DNA from: Euptelea pleiosperma
Lineage: Eukaryota; Streptophyta; Magnoliopsida; Ranunculales; Eupteleaceae
DNA: 64,000 nt
Reading direction: 5' to 3'
Assembly: GCA_035048495.1 (NCBI GenBank)
Contig: CM068542.1
Location: 40,143,109 to 40,207,108 of the forward strand
How positions within the stretch are numbered: the first letter of the stretch is position 1; every line of letters starts with the position of its first letter. Below the pieces are notes generated by a model, which was not told the DNA's origin, searched no databases, and saw nothing but the letters and a program-made list of their open reading frames with translations. Both the position numbers and the translations under genes were made by a program. Positions 23,101 through 34,393 of the stretch are shown here, piece by piece.

Positions 23101-26100
23101 CTCCACAAAATACCATCTCAACGATTGTCCTTTATTTTATCACCTATTGTAGTTACCCCAAAACTCCTTCAGATGCACATAATAGAGATTCCTTCTTCCA
23201 GGTCATTAAATTTGCAACTCGTAAAATACTAGTGTGCTTAGTAGAGATTCATGTTTCTTCCATGTTGTGTTTAAGTTTCTTGATCAGACACAGAGGACGA
23301 CAATATGACACCTCAAAATGTTTACAAACGATAGGATATATATTAGAAGTATCACCTATCATCGAGAAAAATTCAAATTGGTTATGTACAACAACAATAC
23401 AACTTCATACATTCTATTGAATATCAATACTATATTACATATTGTGTGTGACATATAACATGTATATTATACACAAACAAATAATAAATCTAAAAATTAG
23501 TAACTTTAGTGTACTGCTTTGTCCCTGCTTTCCCAAATATCAATTGAGGGCATTCTCATTAACCACAAAAGTGTGGTACAATAACTTCTAGAATGAGAAA
23601 ATCACATCTTACATACAATCATGAACATTCTCCAAATTCAGAAGAGGAACAAACTATGGAGATCTTAGAACTATGAAAGGGTGTTGTACCATGCAAACTT
23701 TAACTGGTGTGGCACTGCATATCACCATGTCGTTTCCATCTGAGTCCTTGATTGGATCAATGGAGCCCAGTTAAAGAATATGACATGGTAAAGATTTGCT
23801 TTCAATACTCGTGATACATTATGTTGCATAAAAAACAAATACGGGTATGTAACATATGGAGTGCCAATTTCCATAAAGATCAAATGCAAGATGGCTTGAA
23901 TAGTGAAGATATACTAATTTAACAAAAAAAAATGAAGTAATAAAGAATAATCGAAGTTGTTTAAACAATTTTTGTTTATGGACATTTTGAAAAATGTATA
24001 TGACAATCACATGGGATTATTCACATCATAATAACTGATAATATAAAATTCAGTATGACATAAAGCAAAATAGTCCAAACTAAGTCTGCTGCAACCCCTC
24101 TTGGTTGAGGGGCATAACCCCTGGCTTCCCTTTGTGCAGTTGCTAGGGACATGCTAAGTTTTTCAAAAAGTGGATGTGGACATGTATTACATTCATAAAT
24201 CATAATAAATAAGAAATTTAATAGACATGAAATAAATCCTTATGGGCAGTTTGGAAACAGTTATGCAAGAAGCATCATCAAGGAACAATCTGAAGTTCAG
24301 GTTATCGCTTGACATCTAAGAAAAAATAAATACCATTCTAACATTTGGTACTAACAAACATATTTGGACCCCATACTAAGCCCAACCTTAAAAAGAAGAA
24401 AATCTATACCTTATTATCTTCAGTGCTAAGGCATTGCAAGCAGCGCTGGACCACATGATTTCCATTCAGGTCCTTTATGAGATCAAGGAACCCGGGTTCA
24501 AGGGCTGAGATAACGAGTGAAATCTGCTGCCGGGTTTTAAGAGTCTCAATTAACTTCTGTACTGCACGTGTGCTGATACAATAACAATTTTGTAAGAGCA
24601 ATGCAAAGAACACAACAGACTATATGATAAAGGAAAAGAATAACCAATATATGCTGGATTTACCCATGCGTGTTTAAAGAGATTTTGAGAAGCTCGCCAG
24701 GTTCATTCATTATCATAAGCAGAATATGCATTCTCTGTTCTTCGTTGCAGACATCCAACAATTTCTGCATAAGGTAATTCCCAAATGGGTTCATCATAAG
24801 TTCAACCACATGATCAATGATCTCATTAAATATCATTTGCACGTCTTGTGAGGTCCCCTCATCAAACTTCCGTTGTAAGAACCGACAACCATGCTGATCC
24901 TTTGCTACAAGGTAAATATATCCTTGGACTTCCAACAAGGACTCATAACTCTGAGGCAGAAGCAGAGGGCAATGCATCCTCAGATCACTACCATTTTCAC
25001 TATTCACAGCAGGAATTTCTCTAGAATGGGATCTACCATCCAACTCAGAAGTCTTCTCATTCAGGTGAGATGTAACAGTCTCATCGCAAGAGCACTTTTT
25101 ATGTTCATTCGAATGATCACGGTTCTTGTTGATCAAATAATTCATACCTTTCCCCTGTATGATTAGGCTATCTTCACAACTAAAGGCTTCCAGAGGCTGT
25201 GCACCTCTCATCGGGGGAAGAGTTTGAGGGATCCAACTGTTTGTGGTTGCTCCTGTCCTGTCCTTGAACACAGGAAGGTTATAATGCAGTAGATTTTGCA
25301 CACCCAAAGGCTGTTTCGGTTGTGTCAAGTGAGGAGAACCTAACGAATTCAATACACCCCTGTCTCCGCTAGAATCCATCCCATTTCGCTGCAAATATAA
25401 GAAAGCATCACTTATGGAAGGCCTAGTAATAGAAGGGACGGCGTTGGGGACCCAAATTCCCCTGTGGTAACAGTTTCTACCACAAGCAGCATCTGTTTGA
25501 AGCTGCGAATTACTCAAGATCCCGTTACTTGCATGCTCCATCGCTTGTTGCCATGGAGAATTCATTGGGTCTGAACAGTGACCCGGACGAGAAAACAAGG
25601 AACCATATCGCTCAGGGGAGATACATGACCCCAATAAATTACCCATTTGGCGTTTCTGCTGCAACCCCAACAATGCTGATCTCCTTTGCTCATCGACACT
25701 CACCGCGTCCACAGGAAGGGAACATTGAAGCCCCCCATAATCATAAATATTTTTCCTGTAATCTTCAATAGGGCCATTCTTTTCAACATTGCCATGGTTA
25801 GTCCTGATCGAAGAAGGATCACTGAACTGAAACCCATATGAGCCGATGGGAAATCGTCCAATCACCTGAGAATCATCCTGTTCATCCCTAATTCGCATTC
25901 CGCGTAGATTTCCCAACAAAGCCAGTTCGTCCGTCAAGTTCTCGATGGTATTCTTCTCCATAAGAGAATCAGGCAATTTTGACTCCAAGCATAATCCATT
26001 CGAGTAATGGGTATTTCTAGGTGGTGTCTGGGATTTAATATCCTCAAGGGGAGATGCAGTCGGCGATCCATCATCAGAAGAGGAGAACCCACCAGAAAGC

Positions 26101-26387
26101 AAGCTCGACGAAGAGCCTTCAGAATGTAGAGAGACTCCACTAACAGGGGAGACGTTCATATACTTACGACGATATAATGGGTCATCGTCATACATGCCAT
26201 AGACGTTATGAATTGTCTGTGTGGGACTAGAATCATGACCATAATCACCATGAACATGCACAGGACCATGACCACCATGATGCTGATGATGAATATTATG
26301 TTGCTGTTGAAAGAGGTGATTCTGATTGAAAGATGTTGCATGAGGGATCTCACCCAACAACATTTCAAGCTCCTCATCGTTCTTCAT
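20170..26387 (-). CDS. Pumilio-family RNA-binding protein, APUM12-like (five exons, 804 aa)
   Basis: Exons on the minus strand: 26387-24664, 24572-24410, 21856-21693, 20621-20363, 20274-20170 (2,415 nt with stop; all GT-AG, all frames join). Residues 1 to about 485 are low-complexity, with a His-rich run near 33-52. A Pumilio homology domain follows with eight repeats. The base-reading residues are C501/Q505, N537/Q541, T576-R577/Q580, N613/Q617, C649/Q653, N685/Q689, S721/E725, N759/Q763. By the known PUF code, repeats 8 to 1 read U-G-U-A-U-A-U-A, the classic Pumilio element; repeat 3 has Thr at its first position, so its A is less certain. PUF proteins bind mRNA 3' UTRs in the cytoplasm and repress or destabilise them. 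The first exon holds all of the N-terminus. The start is the first ATG of a long open frame. Nearest named family is APUM9-12; the exact orthologue is not determined. Confidence 0.93.
20622..21692. other. Pumilio intron 3
   Basis: AT-rich intron of 1.07 kb with no recognised element. Confidence 0.5.
21857..24409. other. Pumilio intron 2 with LINE fragment
   Basis: A 2.55-kb intron between exons 2 and 3. Nothing coding is seen except the RTE LINE tail at about 23000-23165. Confidence 0.6.
23000..23165 (-). mobile_element. RTE-type LINE 3'-end fragment
   Basis: Minus frame contains M-A-W-I-E-W-N-N and the LINE-typical ...L-T-P-N-T end, followed by a short TGATGATGAT tail. It is related to the fragments at 397-475 and about 1640. 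Confidence 0.55.
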
Positions 26388-26880
26388 GTTTCCTCAATTA
26401 TTATTATAATTTCTTTTTCAACCTATTCAAGCTTCAAGAACAGAGAAAACAAATAATAATAATAAAAAACTAATCTCAAAAATCCTAAAACCCACATCAA
26501 ATATCGATTCACAGAGACTGAAAACCAAATACCCAGAAGAGATTACCAGATTTTCTGGGTGTTTGTGATGACGACGACGATCGTTGAAATGAGTGGTGGT
26601 CGTGATAGAAATTCAATTGCATTTCATTTCATCTCAATCTCATTTGGGGTTGGGTTTCGAGAGGAGTTGGTGAAGCATGCGAAGATGAAGATTGAGAGGA
26701 AATGGGTTTCCATTTATACGGTTTTTTTGAGAGTAGTCATACGGTCGGATACTGTAGACGCTCACGCCATTAAAACGAGAGAGAAAGAGAAGAGAGAGAG
26801 AGAGGAGAGGAGAGAAGAGAGGAGAGAGAGAGAGAGTCACACTACACTACACTACACTACTGTGAGTCAGAGTATATAAA
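26388..26880 (-). promoter_or_regulatory. Pumilio 5' UTR/promoter with GA microsatellite
   Basis: Just upstream of the ATG on the minus strand, a GA/CT-rich run spans 26778-26835 and is followed by a four-fold CACTA run (26840-26860). A TATATA-like word sits near 26869-26876. CT-rich leaders of this kind are common in plant genes. Transcription start is not determined. Confidence 0.45.
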
Positions 26881-27445
26881 GCCTTGCAAAATTATTCTTT
26901 TATTAATTTTTTAATGGGAATTGATTTTTTCAGTGAGATTTTTTTTATCACATTTGACGACAATGCCCCTCAATTCACATCTTATTTTTGCAGGTAGGAA
27001 TAGTTTTAACAGAAGGGTAGTTTCGTCAAATGAGATATTATTTTAAATTAATATATAATTAAACTAATTTTGATTTTTCGGTTTCGAAAATCTCGAACTA
27101 TTGAACCCTTATTAATCTCCGTTCTTAACAAACTTATCAATAGCTTGATTTTCTCCCCCATCTAATCTAACGGCCATATATAATCCACATTGCTAAAAGA
27201 TATTCAAAGATTTGAGAGAATATAGGAAGATTAGGTCAATGTAAAATGACCCAAACGCCCTTTCTCTATCCTCAAATCTTTCCTCATTGGACTCTATTAT
27301 AATGGGAATCGGGATGGGTCCATCTTTTGTGGAATCACGATCATCTGATCTATTATATTCTTTCGGATTTGGTCAAATGGTCTAGGAAAAAGTCTAGGTC
27401 GAATTTTCACTGGGAGATCAGGTGTTTTTTTTTTTTTTTTACTTT
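26881..27445. other. Intergenic, AT-rich, nothing recognised
   Basis: No element or coding signal beyond a T-run at 27423-27441. Confidence 0.4.
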
Positions 27446-28151
27446 AAAGCAAGGTCTAAAAGGGGCCGTTAAAACGGTATAACGGTATAACTGACTGGGG
27501 CGTTACCGTTTTTCCGTTATAACCGTCATTATAATGAATTGTAACTAATGCTCAGGGGCACAAACGGAAAAGGGGGCTGAAATTTAAAATTTATAAAAAC
27601 AGAAACTAACGCCGTTTTTTCACAAATTTTTTAAGAAAATAATGGGTTATAACAGAAAAATAATGGCCGTTATTTTTAAAGTGTTTTAACGGTATATAAC
27701 GTAAGGGTCGGGCTCAAGGGACCCCCATTTCTGACCCCCTTTTTTGATCCCCATCTTGGTGTACCCACATAGAAGATGAATCAATGGCTGATTTTTGGTG
27801 GGGATGATAACCTCACCATATAGATCACCCCAACAAAAATCAGCTCATTCTGAAATTTCTAACCCCATCAAATGTGGTTTTAAAGTTACACGGTAAAAAT
27901 CGACGGTCCATAATGCTTCAGCTTCTAAACCAGTCTATGAATATCAGAATGATTTGAATTTTTGTGAGGGTGATCTTCTCACCATAGAGATCATCCTCAC
28001 CAAAAATCAGCCATTGATTCATCTTCTACGTGGGTACACCAAGATGGGGGTCAAAAAAGGGGTCAGAAATGGGGGTCCCTTGAGCCCGACCCATAACGTA
28101 ATGGGGAGGTCCGAATCCATTATAACGGCCGTTATTTAAACCATGGTTTAA
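27446..28151. mobile_element. Family-E inverted-repeat element, split by a family-D MITE
   Basis: Left arm AGGGGCCGTTAAAACGGT and right arm TATAACGGCCGTTATTT are inverted, bounded by TTTAAAG-like words. It is AACGG-rich throughout. It is interrupted at 27704/28092 by the family-D element, so about 310 bp remains without the insert. Related AACGG-rich stretches lie at 18790-18950, 32745-32825, 33190-33535 and 48385-48450. Confidence 0.55.
27705..28091. mobile_element. Complete family-D Mutator-like MITE with perfect 9-bp target duplication
   Basis: Starts GGGTCGGGCTCAAGGGACCC, ends with the inverse GGGTCCCTTGAGCCCGACCC. Both flanks read ATAACGTAA (27696-27704 and 28092-28100). The arms contain ATGGCTGATTTTTGG, and the interior carries opposed GATCATCCTCAC hairpin words. 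A 9-bp duplication is the Mutator signature. This is the reference copy for family D. Confidence 0.9.
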
Positions 28152-28489
28152 AGGGCAGCAAATGTGCTACTTTGGAGAGATAATGTGTATACTTATACAA
28201 ATAGATGCTTTTATAAACTTAGCTGATATGGGTTCATCCAATCAATTGATCACATCATGGAGGAACTATCCACACACATAAAAAAAAAAAAAAACTAGTA
28301 AGAAAATTTTTAGGGAGCATCCCAAAGAGAGCAATAATCAGACGGTTGTAATTATTAAACCGTTGCATTTTTTTCAAATTGTTGGCCATTTTTGCTGCAT
28401 TGATTTGACGGTCCTGATCCATGGATATTCATGTAGATATAAACAGAACAAATTGAAATAAATACAAAATTCCCTATAAAAATAGGACC

Positions 28490-28605
28490 AGGCTCGATGT
28501 TTTGCACTTATCTATTCACTCGTGCTCTCGGCCGTGGATTTTGAGAATCTAACTGTGGTTGTTGGATTCTGAGAATCCATGCCAGAGTTCGCTAATCCCG
28601 ACCCA
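28490..28605. repeat. Family-G-like small inverted-repeat fragment
   Basis: Short inverted arms around GAGAATC with terminal CGGGATTAGCG-type words; related in wording (CACTCGTGCTCTCGGCCG) to 51043-51195 and 51540-51600. Confidence 0.4.
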
Positions 28606-28614
28606 TAAAAAAAA

Positions 28615-28833
28615 AGGTCGGGCTCGGGAGACCCCCATTTTTCTGACCCCTCTTGGTGTTTGTGTGGTCGGCAGTGGATTTCAAGAATTCAAGAGTGGTT
28701 GCAACGCGGAGCTGACATCATTTTTTTCACTTTTGGGGGACTGAAAACCACCGTTGGATTCATGAAATCCACAGCCGAGCGCACGCGAACACCGAGAGCG
28801 GTCAGAAAAATGGGGGTCCTCCGAGCCTAAGCC
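28615..28833. mobile_element. Family-G Mutator-like MITE sharing family-D ends
   Basis: Ends GGTCGGGCTCGGGAGACCC and its near-inverse GGGTCCTCCGAGCCTAAGCC. Flanks TAAAAAAAA (28606-28614) and TAAAAAAAT (28834-28842), 8 of 9. The interior (CGTTGGATTCATGAAATCC and relatives) differs from family D although the outer 35 bp are alike. The A-run makes the target duplication less decisive. Confidence 0.6.
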
Positions 28834-28905
28834 TAAAAAAATCAGTCCATTTCAACATTAGTAGCGTCACGAAAAAAATTTAATTTGAAAAATCCATACC
28901 ATCAA

Positions 28906-29469
28906 TTAAAAATTTATATGGCTAGTAATGTGGACATGGACTTGTTTGTGGTGATGATGATCATCATGGCAATGAAAACTTAATGTGTGGTTGGATTGTG
29001 GAACATGATCTCTATGCGGGCCCACCACTTCTGATAAAATATTTTTGGAGAAACAATCTCTGTACGCACAAGCGCCGTCAGGCCCCGATTGTTGCTTGTT
29101 GCTTGTTGCCCAAGAAAAAGACATGGATATTTTTGATTTCTGAGAAGGGTAAGCAAGAATAGGTCCCAAGCTCGGAAGTGCAAAAGTATCTTCTTGATCC
29201 GTACTCTTCGGTCTTCCCACCTTTCCGAGGAGAATTTTTGCTGCAGATAAATAGCCGCGAAAATCGAGGCCTCGCTTGGTAGTATACAAATGTTTGCGTG
29301 TGTGCTCGTTGGCGCAATATCTAATAAATATTTGCATTAGACCCAAATCATTAAAAAAGTGGTCTAATGTTTGCAGACAAAAATTCTCATTGGTCTCCCC
29401 CGACAGCTTTCCCTTCCCCAACCGTACAAATATATATGGGTCAGGATTTGGGGGGACAACAATTTCCAC
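28906..29469 (-). CDS. Unrecognised 187-codon open frame
   Basis: A complete frame with no introns and no recognisable domain. It has a His-rich stretch near the C-terminus (D-D-H-H-H-H-K-Q). It lies between MITEs, has no obvious promoter, and its start overlaps a family-D neighbour, so it may be chance or an exon relic. Low confidence that it is a gene. Confidence 0.15.
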   Translation of the reverse strand: MEIVVPPNPDPYIFVRLGKGKLSGETNENFCLQTLDHFFNDLGLMQIFIRYCANEHTRKHLYTTKRGLDFRGYLSAAKILLGKVGRPKSTDQEDTFALPSLGPILAYPSQKSKISMSFSWATSNKQQSGPDGACAYRDCFSKNILSEVVGPHRDHVPQSNHTLSFHCHDDHHHHKQVHVHITSHINF

Positions 29470-29484
29470 AACATTTTACAAGGA

Positions 29485-29755
29485 TTTTGGTGCACCCACA
29501 TGGAAGATGAGCCAATGACTGATTTTTTGTTTTTATTTTTTTGTGAGGATGATCTCCTCACCATATAGATCACCCCTACAAAAAAATCAGCCCATTCTAA
29601 AATTTCTAACCCCATCAAGTGTGGTCTTCAAGTTAACGGTAAAAATAGACGGTTCATAATTTTTCAACTTCTAAACCATTGACAAATGTCAGAATGATTT
29701 GAATTTTTGTGATGGAGATCATCCTCGCCAAAAATCATTCAATTTCAAAACTTAT
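29485..29755. mobile_element. Family-D MITE, degenerate
   Basis: Contains CATGGAAGATGAGCCAATGA, GAGGATGATCTCCTCACC, CCATTCTAAAATTTCTAACC and the internal block with GACGGTTCATAATTTTTCAA in family-D order. The right terminus is missing. Confidence 0.6.
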
Positions 29756-30965
29756 AATTTATATATTGGCCCGTGCCAATTTTTTGTTGTAAAATCTGTT
29801 GTCAAAATTGTTATCTCCTAGTCCTGACATGTATATACTAGGGATGACCCATGCCTACGGCACTCCCTAACAAAGCTTTTGCGAAAATGGAAGCATTTAC
29901 AATCCCCAATACTGGGCATTGGCGAGGAAGTAGTGGCACAGAGTTACAATGGTAGATCTGGGAAGATGAAGTTGACAGGTGTAATTTTATTAATACTTTT
30001 TACTCATATTCTGGGAAGATTTTATGACAGATATAAGCATTGTTCTGAGATGAAAAAAAATATAACTGAGTCACCATGAAAATCAAACCTACGTATATGG
30101 GAAGACAAACTTTCTAAATCACAGTTGGCCATTATTTAAAAGACTTCCTAATTATTAGTTAACAGTAGTAATAGAAAGATTTCAGGAAGAGTTCAATTCT
30201 TGCTAGAATTGGAACCCTCTGACTTGGCACAATGAGAATGGACATTTTCCCCTGTTCGACTAAACTAAGGAACATAAAGTTTCTACATCCTTAAAATAAA
30301 ACTTTCCTATGGGTTTATAAATCCGACTCGAACACCGATCCATTGTCAACCCTATCTTATGCTAATATTGCATTGCTTGCCAAAAAAAATGTTTGGAACC
30401 TCCTGTCAAATCCCTCTCCTTGCTGGCCTTGACCCTTAAAAAGGGAAGCATTTCTCCTGCTCTTTCATCATCCAAGCTTAGAGTAAATTTGGAGACCATG
30501 GTGTTGGAGAAATCTCATCAAAGCAAAAGACTCCTTCAAGTCCCATTTTATCGGGAGACGGAGCCCAGACCTCCATTTGGACTGATCCTTGGATTATAGA
30601 CAACCCGGACCACATCATCCAGCATGCCAGACCACTTGACTGCCCTCTTTCCAAATAGAAGAGGTCATTTGCTCAGATAGGACTTAGAATCTTGATCTTG
30701 TTCATGCTTATTTCCCTTTAGAGGTGGCTGCTTAGATCGAAGCCATCAATCTGAGGGGCTGTGGGACACAAAATAAAGAAAAATTATCTTCTAAATCCGC
30801 CTTCAATAGCCTTCAAACTATTGCAAATCTGGCCTATCTCTCTCATTTCCTGATCTCGTGTTGCAAGCTCATTTGGAAAATTAGGGTCCTTTTTTTGTTG
30901 CCAGGTGTTTATTTGGAAATTCTTTAGTGGAATCCTATCAATGAAAGCAGAGCTCCACTCCAGAT
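29756..30965. other. Intergenic, nothing firmly recognised
   Basis: The plus frame at 30393-30599 and its neighbourhood have more balanced composition than the surroundings and could be an eroded LINE ORF1 region, but I found no diagnostic motif. Confidence 0.3.
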
Positions 30966-30966
30966 T

Positions 30967-31622
30967 GCATTATGTTTCATAACTTTTATTTTTATTTTTA
31001 CTTTTTAGAGGTTCTCTAGTCTTTACACAACTTTTATTTGAGACACTTCTTGCGTTACTAATGCAATCTCCATTATTTCCAACATGTTCATGTTCTGTTT
31101 CTTTACTTTTATTTTTTATTTTACTTTTAAGAGGTTCTATAGTCTTTACACAACTTTTACTTTTCTTTTAAGACGTGTTTGATTGCCAAGTGGGAAAATT
31201 ACATTTTCCTTGGGAAAACTCAACTGCCCATTGTTAGATAGTCATTTTAAATCTGTATAATATTTCCTACCAAGCCAGTTAAGTCTGGATAATTTTCCCT
31301 ACTAAGCTCGGAATTCAGTTCCCATCCAAATAGGTGAGAATTCATTTCCACCTGAAAATACACTTTTATTTTCTCACATGATTGAAATATGTGTTCTCAG
31401 TTGCAATCAATCAACCATTTAAGGCATTTCCTAAATGTATTTTCTCAAAAAAAATTTCTGTGCAATCAAACGCGCCCTTAATGAAGCCACTTCTTACCTT
31501 ACTAATGCAATCTCCATTCTATCCAAAATGCTCATGTTTTGTTTCTTTACTTTTATTTATTATTAATTTTTTTTTTTACTTTTTAGAGATTTTATAGTCT
31601 TTACACAACTTTTACTTTTCTC
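30967..31622. repeat. Three-copy ~130-bp repeat split by a hAT-like MITE
   Basis: A unit containing TTACTAATGCAATCTCCATT and TAGTCTTTACACAACTTTTA occurs as a partial copy (30967-31040), a full copy (31043-31168) and a full copy (31487-31622). The MITE sits exactly between copies 2 and 3. Confidence 0.7.
31169..31481. mobile_element. hAT-like MITE
   Basis: Termini AAGACGTGTTTGATTGCC and GCAATCAAACGCGCCCTT are inverted, of the GTTTGATTGC class. Noncoding, ~310 bp. A sibling lies at 46798-47092. Confidence 0.6.
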
Positions 31623-32374
31623 TTAATATGAATGCATTGCATTGAAACTGCACATGTTATGTGAACTCTCCGCAAGAAAATTTTGATGACGAACCACAGC
31701 GTAAGCGGACATACATAACAAAAACCAGCCTGATCCATAGTTAAAAATAAACCACAAAAAAGACTAATCCTAGGTGGTATGTAGTCCACCTAGGGATGGG
31801 CCAAACATCCATATGGTTGGCACACTTAACATCTCCGCTAATCCAATTTAAACATATAGGATGACCTCGGATTTCTACTAAGAGCAAACAATTTAGGATC
31901 TCGTTAGATAATAGGCTGATGTGCTAAGAAACCTCGATTCAGCACCCAGTGCATTCCACGGCAGATAAATGAACGGATTGCAGCATTGTCGTGATGCAAT
32001 GTGCATTGGTGCAGGTATTTCATGTCTAATTTTACTATACAAGACAAATAATGAGTTTGGTACTGCATAACAATCACTTTATCTTATAACAGCCGTAATA
32101 ATGGGTCACATCAGAGTCAGAAAAGTTGTCCCAAATATTATTCTTTATTATGTTATTATTATTATTTTTAAAATAAATGTAAAAAATATTTTTTTTTAAA
32201 ATAACGGTTGTATCTATCTGTCTATACTATTATAAATCAACAACCGGTAGTGCCACCCATCCATGTGACATAATTTAAAGGCCTCTCTACTTTCAAAAGT
32301 AAAAGTAAAATCATCACTCGTTAAATGCATCTGTTCTATAGACAAAACTTAGGTTGAGTACCTGGTGAACAGTT
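31623..32374. other. Intergenic with AT-rich simple sequence
   Basis: TATTATTATT run near 32148-32168 and a TCTATCTGTCTATACTA word at 32213-32229. No gene. Confidence 0.4.
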
Positions 32375-32720
32375 TAGGATGTGCAGCACGCCCACATCCT
32401 TCATCAATGATGATGAGGGACAATAGTATACACCACGTGACACTCTTAGGGGCCACTGACCGCATGGATGTTTGTCCCATCCCTAGGTGGACCTATGTAA
32501 GCTTATTTAGTGATTTCAAACGTTTGGATCTGAATACCCATATAATGCTCAAAATCTATGGTTAAAAATCAACCCGTTAAAATGACTCTAATCAAATCCT
32601 TAGAAATCATTAATATGCTGATTTTTTGCATGTAGGTCCATCTAGGGATGGGTCAAATATTGATACAGTGAGTGATCTCTACGAGTGTGCTACGTGTAAG
32701 GTGTGCGATGGCGTTCCCTA
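32375..32720. mobile_element. Family-A Mutator-like MITE, degenerate
   Basis: Carries CACCACGTGACACTCTTAG, GACCGCATGGATGTTTG on the left and GTAGGTCCATCTAGGGATGG on the right, in inverted order. Outer termini not found. Confidence 0.55.
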
Positions 32721-33640
32721 GTTCCATTATAATGCCAAGCAACTTCTTTTTCAGATTTCGGCCTTATTTCGAAATAACGGTTACAGGGTTGGGGAGACCA
32801 TTATAACTGCTGTTTTTCAAACCATGGTCCGAGTCTCCGAGCTACCATCCATTTTCTTTGGCGTCTTTACCCTCCTGGTGGTACTGTGGGCCGTTCAAAA
32901 AATGCTGTTACACTTTTCTGGGTTAGCTCAACCCCGAATGTTTTACCCTAAATCAACCCACACCGCAAAAACCATTCTGATTGGTGATTCTAGTCATTGG
33001 ATCTCGGTACTCAAAAAAATCTTGAATGAAACAGGTAAAAATCACCAATCAGGCTGATTTTTGGTTTGTGGGTCCAACAGGGGATGGTCCGAACATTCAG
33101 GGGGTCATTGTGCAGGGTCACGCCCAATTCAGCTAGGGCAAAATTCGCCAATTTTTATGAGCAATTAAAAAGTTCAGCCTCATTAGACGTTTCTTCAAAA
33201 AATTAGAAAATGGCCATTTAAACGGTAACGCCCCAAGCCTGTTTCCGTTAAAACACGTTTTAACATTTTTGAATTTAACGGCCATTAAAATAGTTTAAAC
33301 AGCCATTATTCTGAAAATTTTGTAAAAAAAACGGTCGTTAAATCCATTTAATTCCTGTTAGATTCCGTTATTTTATTTTATTTTTTAAATTTTCAAAATT
33401 TGAATTTCAGCACCATTTTTTCCCGTTAAAATCGTTAAATTCCAATTTTTCTTTTAATTTTTCCCCTGGCCGTTTCAATCCGTTTTAACGGTAACACCCC
33501 CAGTCTGTTTAACCGTTAAAAGACCTCCTTTAAACCTTGATCTATCTATGTATGTATTCTATACTACTTTAAAGCCAAAACCTGGGTTGGGGCACGCCCC
33601 CTCACAAGACCTTCACCTGCACAAGTTGTTCAGCACGCCG
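32721..33640. repeat. Composite of family-C and family-E MITE fragments
   Basis: 32745-32825 and 33190-33535 are AACGG-rich family-E pieces. Between them, 32970-33110 carries inverted ATTCTGATTGGTGATT and AATCACCAATCAGGCTG arms. The 32824-33057 plus frame is contained in this repeat and is not a gene. Confidence 0.45.
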
Positions 33641-33955
33641 AGGGACCACAGCATGAGCCACGTAACACTCTTAGAGACCACTGGCTGTATGTATGTTTGA
33701 CATCCCTAGGTGGACCTACATACCAAATATCAGCCTGATTAGTGATTTCAAACCTTTGGATCAGAGTACCCCAAATAATTCTCCCAGTCCACAGTTAAAA
33801 ATAAATCATCGAAAAGACTCTAATCCAACGGATAGAAATTACTAATCAGGTTGAATTTTGGTATATAAGTCGATGGGACAAAAGTCCATACGGTCAGTGG
33901 TCTCTAAGATTGTGCCACGTGGCCCATACTGTGGTCCATCATAGACGTTGTTGAG
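33641..33955. mobile_element. Family-A Mutator-like MITE, degenerate
   Basis: Left arm GAGCCACGTAACACTCTTAG and GGTGGACCTACATACC; right arm GGTCAGTGGTCTCTAAGAT then GCCACGTGGCCC. Outer ends eroded. It lies about 200 bp downstream of the DUF4057 transcript end. Confidence 0.6.
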
Positions 33956-34393
33956 GCCCCTAGAGCACATGGTCTACTGTACTAGAACACATGAATCACC
34001 GGTCATAGGTTGGTAACTCACGTGTTTGCAACTAACCAACAGTGTAAGGTTGGCGGTGCAGTACTGAAAGCAGCTACCCAGCAACCATTGAAGCTAGAAA
34101 CCCAGCAAACACATCCTTTAAACAACACCGAGGAGCACAAGATTGTCGAAAAATGGTTTAGATGTTAAAAATACTTGGACCCTAAAAATATATAATATAT
34201 ATATATACCACAACTCACCTTCCACTGTTCCACAACAAAGCCAAAACCCCCATTGCTGGTGAACATCAAGTATGCAGGATAGAAGCTTCACCAGTCAAAA
34301 CATATAGAAGCATCTCTCCGCTAGGGATCAATAGAAAATCAAAACATAAAAAGTATGGTAACAATGGAAAAAATAACGAGTTAGACAAGAAAG

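Noticed and set aside
25529..25771. Plus-strand frames across the Pumilio first exon
   Set aside because: They are antisense shadows of the real minus-strand exon.
32213..33960. Possible Helitrons: TCTATACTA words at 32221 and 33550, each followed by a family-A MITE
   Set aside because: No clear 3' hairpin plus CTRR end and no AT insertion site could be fixed; the words may be chance.
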